From assembly GCA_026389655.1 (NCBI GenBank), contig JAPLHL010000162.1, positions 1 to 6,338 on the forward strand: 6,338 bases of DNA. The letters are read 5' to 3'. A model generated the notes under the pieces. The model made no database searches. It was not told the DNA's origin and was given only the letters and a program-made list of their open reading frames with translations. Shown here one piece after another: positions 5,872-6,338 of the stretch. A program made the translations under genes and the position numbers. Numbering within the stretch: position 1 is the stretch's first letter; every line of letters starts with the position of its first letter. Origin of the DNA: Chloroflexota bacterium (GTDB lineage Bacteria > Chloroflexota > Dehalococcoidia > GIF9 > UBA5629).

Positions 5872-6338
5872 ATGATACTGCACGATATTGTTGCCGAAAA
5901 GAAAATCGAGCTCGCTGAAAGTAAAAACAAAGTGCCGCTTGAAGAGATAATCGGGCTGGCGGAGCACATGTCGCACCCTGCAGACTTTGCGGCAGCGCTT
6001 GCCGGCAAAAATGTTAAGCTGATTGCAGAAATTAAAAAAGCCTCTCCTTCACGAGGTATAATCTGCCGCAATTTCGACCCGGTTGACATAGCCGGAATAT
6101 ATGCAAAGAACAACGTGGCTGCCATCTCCGTTTTGACGGAGACAGGGTATTTCAAGGGGAGCCCCGACTATCTGAACGATATCCGCGCGGCGCTGGAGCG
6201 GAAAACTCCGCCGCTGCTCCGGAAAGACTTCCTTTTCGACCCCTACCAGGTGTACGAGTCACGGGTATGCGGAGCAGACAGCATCCTTCTGATCGTTGCA
6301 ATACTGACTCCTCCGGAGTTGGAGGAGATGATTAATAT
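5872..6338 (+). CDS. trpC: Indole-3-glycerol phosphate synthase (partial, 3' end beyond window)
   Basis: The first 155 codons of an enzyme normally near 260 residues; the frame is open to the window edge, so it is cut by the window and not broken. It converts carboxyphenylaminodeoxyribulose phosphate to indole-3-glycerol phosphate by ring closure and decarboxylation in a TIM barrel. After a helical N-terminal extension (1-45), the first barrel strand reads KLIAEIKKASPSRG (49-62) with E53 and K55 at the family's catalytic positions. ISVLTETGYFKGS (85-97) and LLRKDFLFDPYQVYES (115-130) follow, with K118 the likely general acid. GADSILLIVAIL (134-145) is a further strand. The family usually reads SPSKG where SPSRG stands here. 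GGAG at 5861-5864 is 7 nt before the ATG, and the gene starts 18 nt after the trpD stop. trpF, trpB and trpA would be expected next. Confidence 0.95.
   Translation, partial: MILHDIVAEKKIELAESKNKVPLEEIIGLAEHMSHPADFAAALAGKNVKLIAEIKKASPSRGIICRNFDPVDIAGIYAKNNVAAISVLTETGYFKGSPDYLNDIRAALERKTPPLLRKDFLFDPYQVYESRVCGADSILLIVAILTPPELEEMIN

Overview
This window is a stretch of bacterial chromosome. Its centre of interest is the 5' half of a tryptophan biosynthesis operon with its complete control region. The enzyme order trpE-trpG-trpD-trpC, separate TrpE, TrpG, TrpD and TrpC polypeptides, strong AGGAGG-type ribosome binding sites, and the neighbouring genes (an Ig-repeat lipoprotein, a flavin-type split-barrel protein and a Cys-rich hydrolase-like protein) resemble Chloroflexota of the Dehalococcoidia type. 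That placement is an inference from recall; no search was run.

Left part (1-1201). Two genes read leftward. A pyridoxamine-5'-phosphate-oxidase-like protein (713-1201) lies upstream of a Cys-rich protein resembling the L-2-amino-thiazoline-4-carboxylic acid hydrolase family (112-630). Each has a clear GGAGG site, and the second also has a possible promoter of its own. Bases 1-111 hold no gene that can be supported. Positions 1202-1386 are a divergent intergenic region with a perfect 14-bp palindrome and an extended -10 promoter facing right.

Middle (1387-2487). A secreted, probably lipid-anchored protein has a Ser/Thr-rich linker and three Ig-like beta-sandwich repeats. It has no visible functional link to the trp genes.

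Right part (2488-6338). A sigma70-type promoter (TTGACA, 18-bp spacer, TACTAT) starts a leader transcript. The leader encodes a 23-residue peptide (2586-2657) with three consecutive Trp codons. It is followed by a set of mutually exclusive RNA hairpins that end in a textbook intrinsic terminator (2697-2727), 31 bp before trpE. This is a complete ribosome-mediated transcription attenuator. When charged tRNA-Trp is scarce the ribosome should stall on the Trp codons, a 12-bp antiterminator should form, and trpE, trpG, trpD and trpC should be transcribed. TrpE also carries the LLES motif for Trp feedback inhibition, so the pathway appears to be controlled both in transcription and in enzyme activity. 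trpE and trpG overlap by 20 nt, trpG and trpD are 1 nt apart, and trpD and trpC are 18 nt apart, which indicates one polycistronic unit. trpC runs off the right edge after 155 codons. Together the enzymes take chorismate to anthranilate (TrpE and TrpG), then to phosphoribosylanthranilate (TrpD), and later form indole-3-glycerol phosphate (TrpC). The genes for the TrpF and TrpBA steps would be expected beyond the window.
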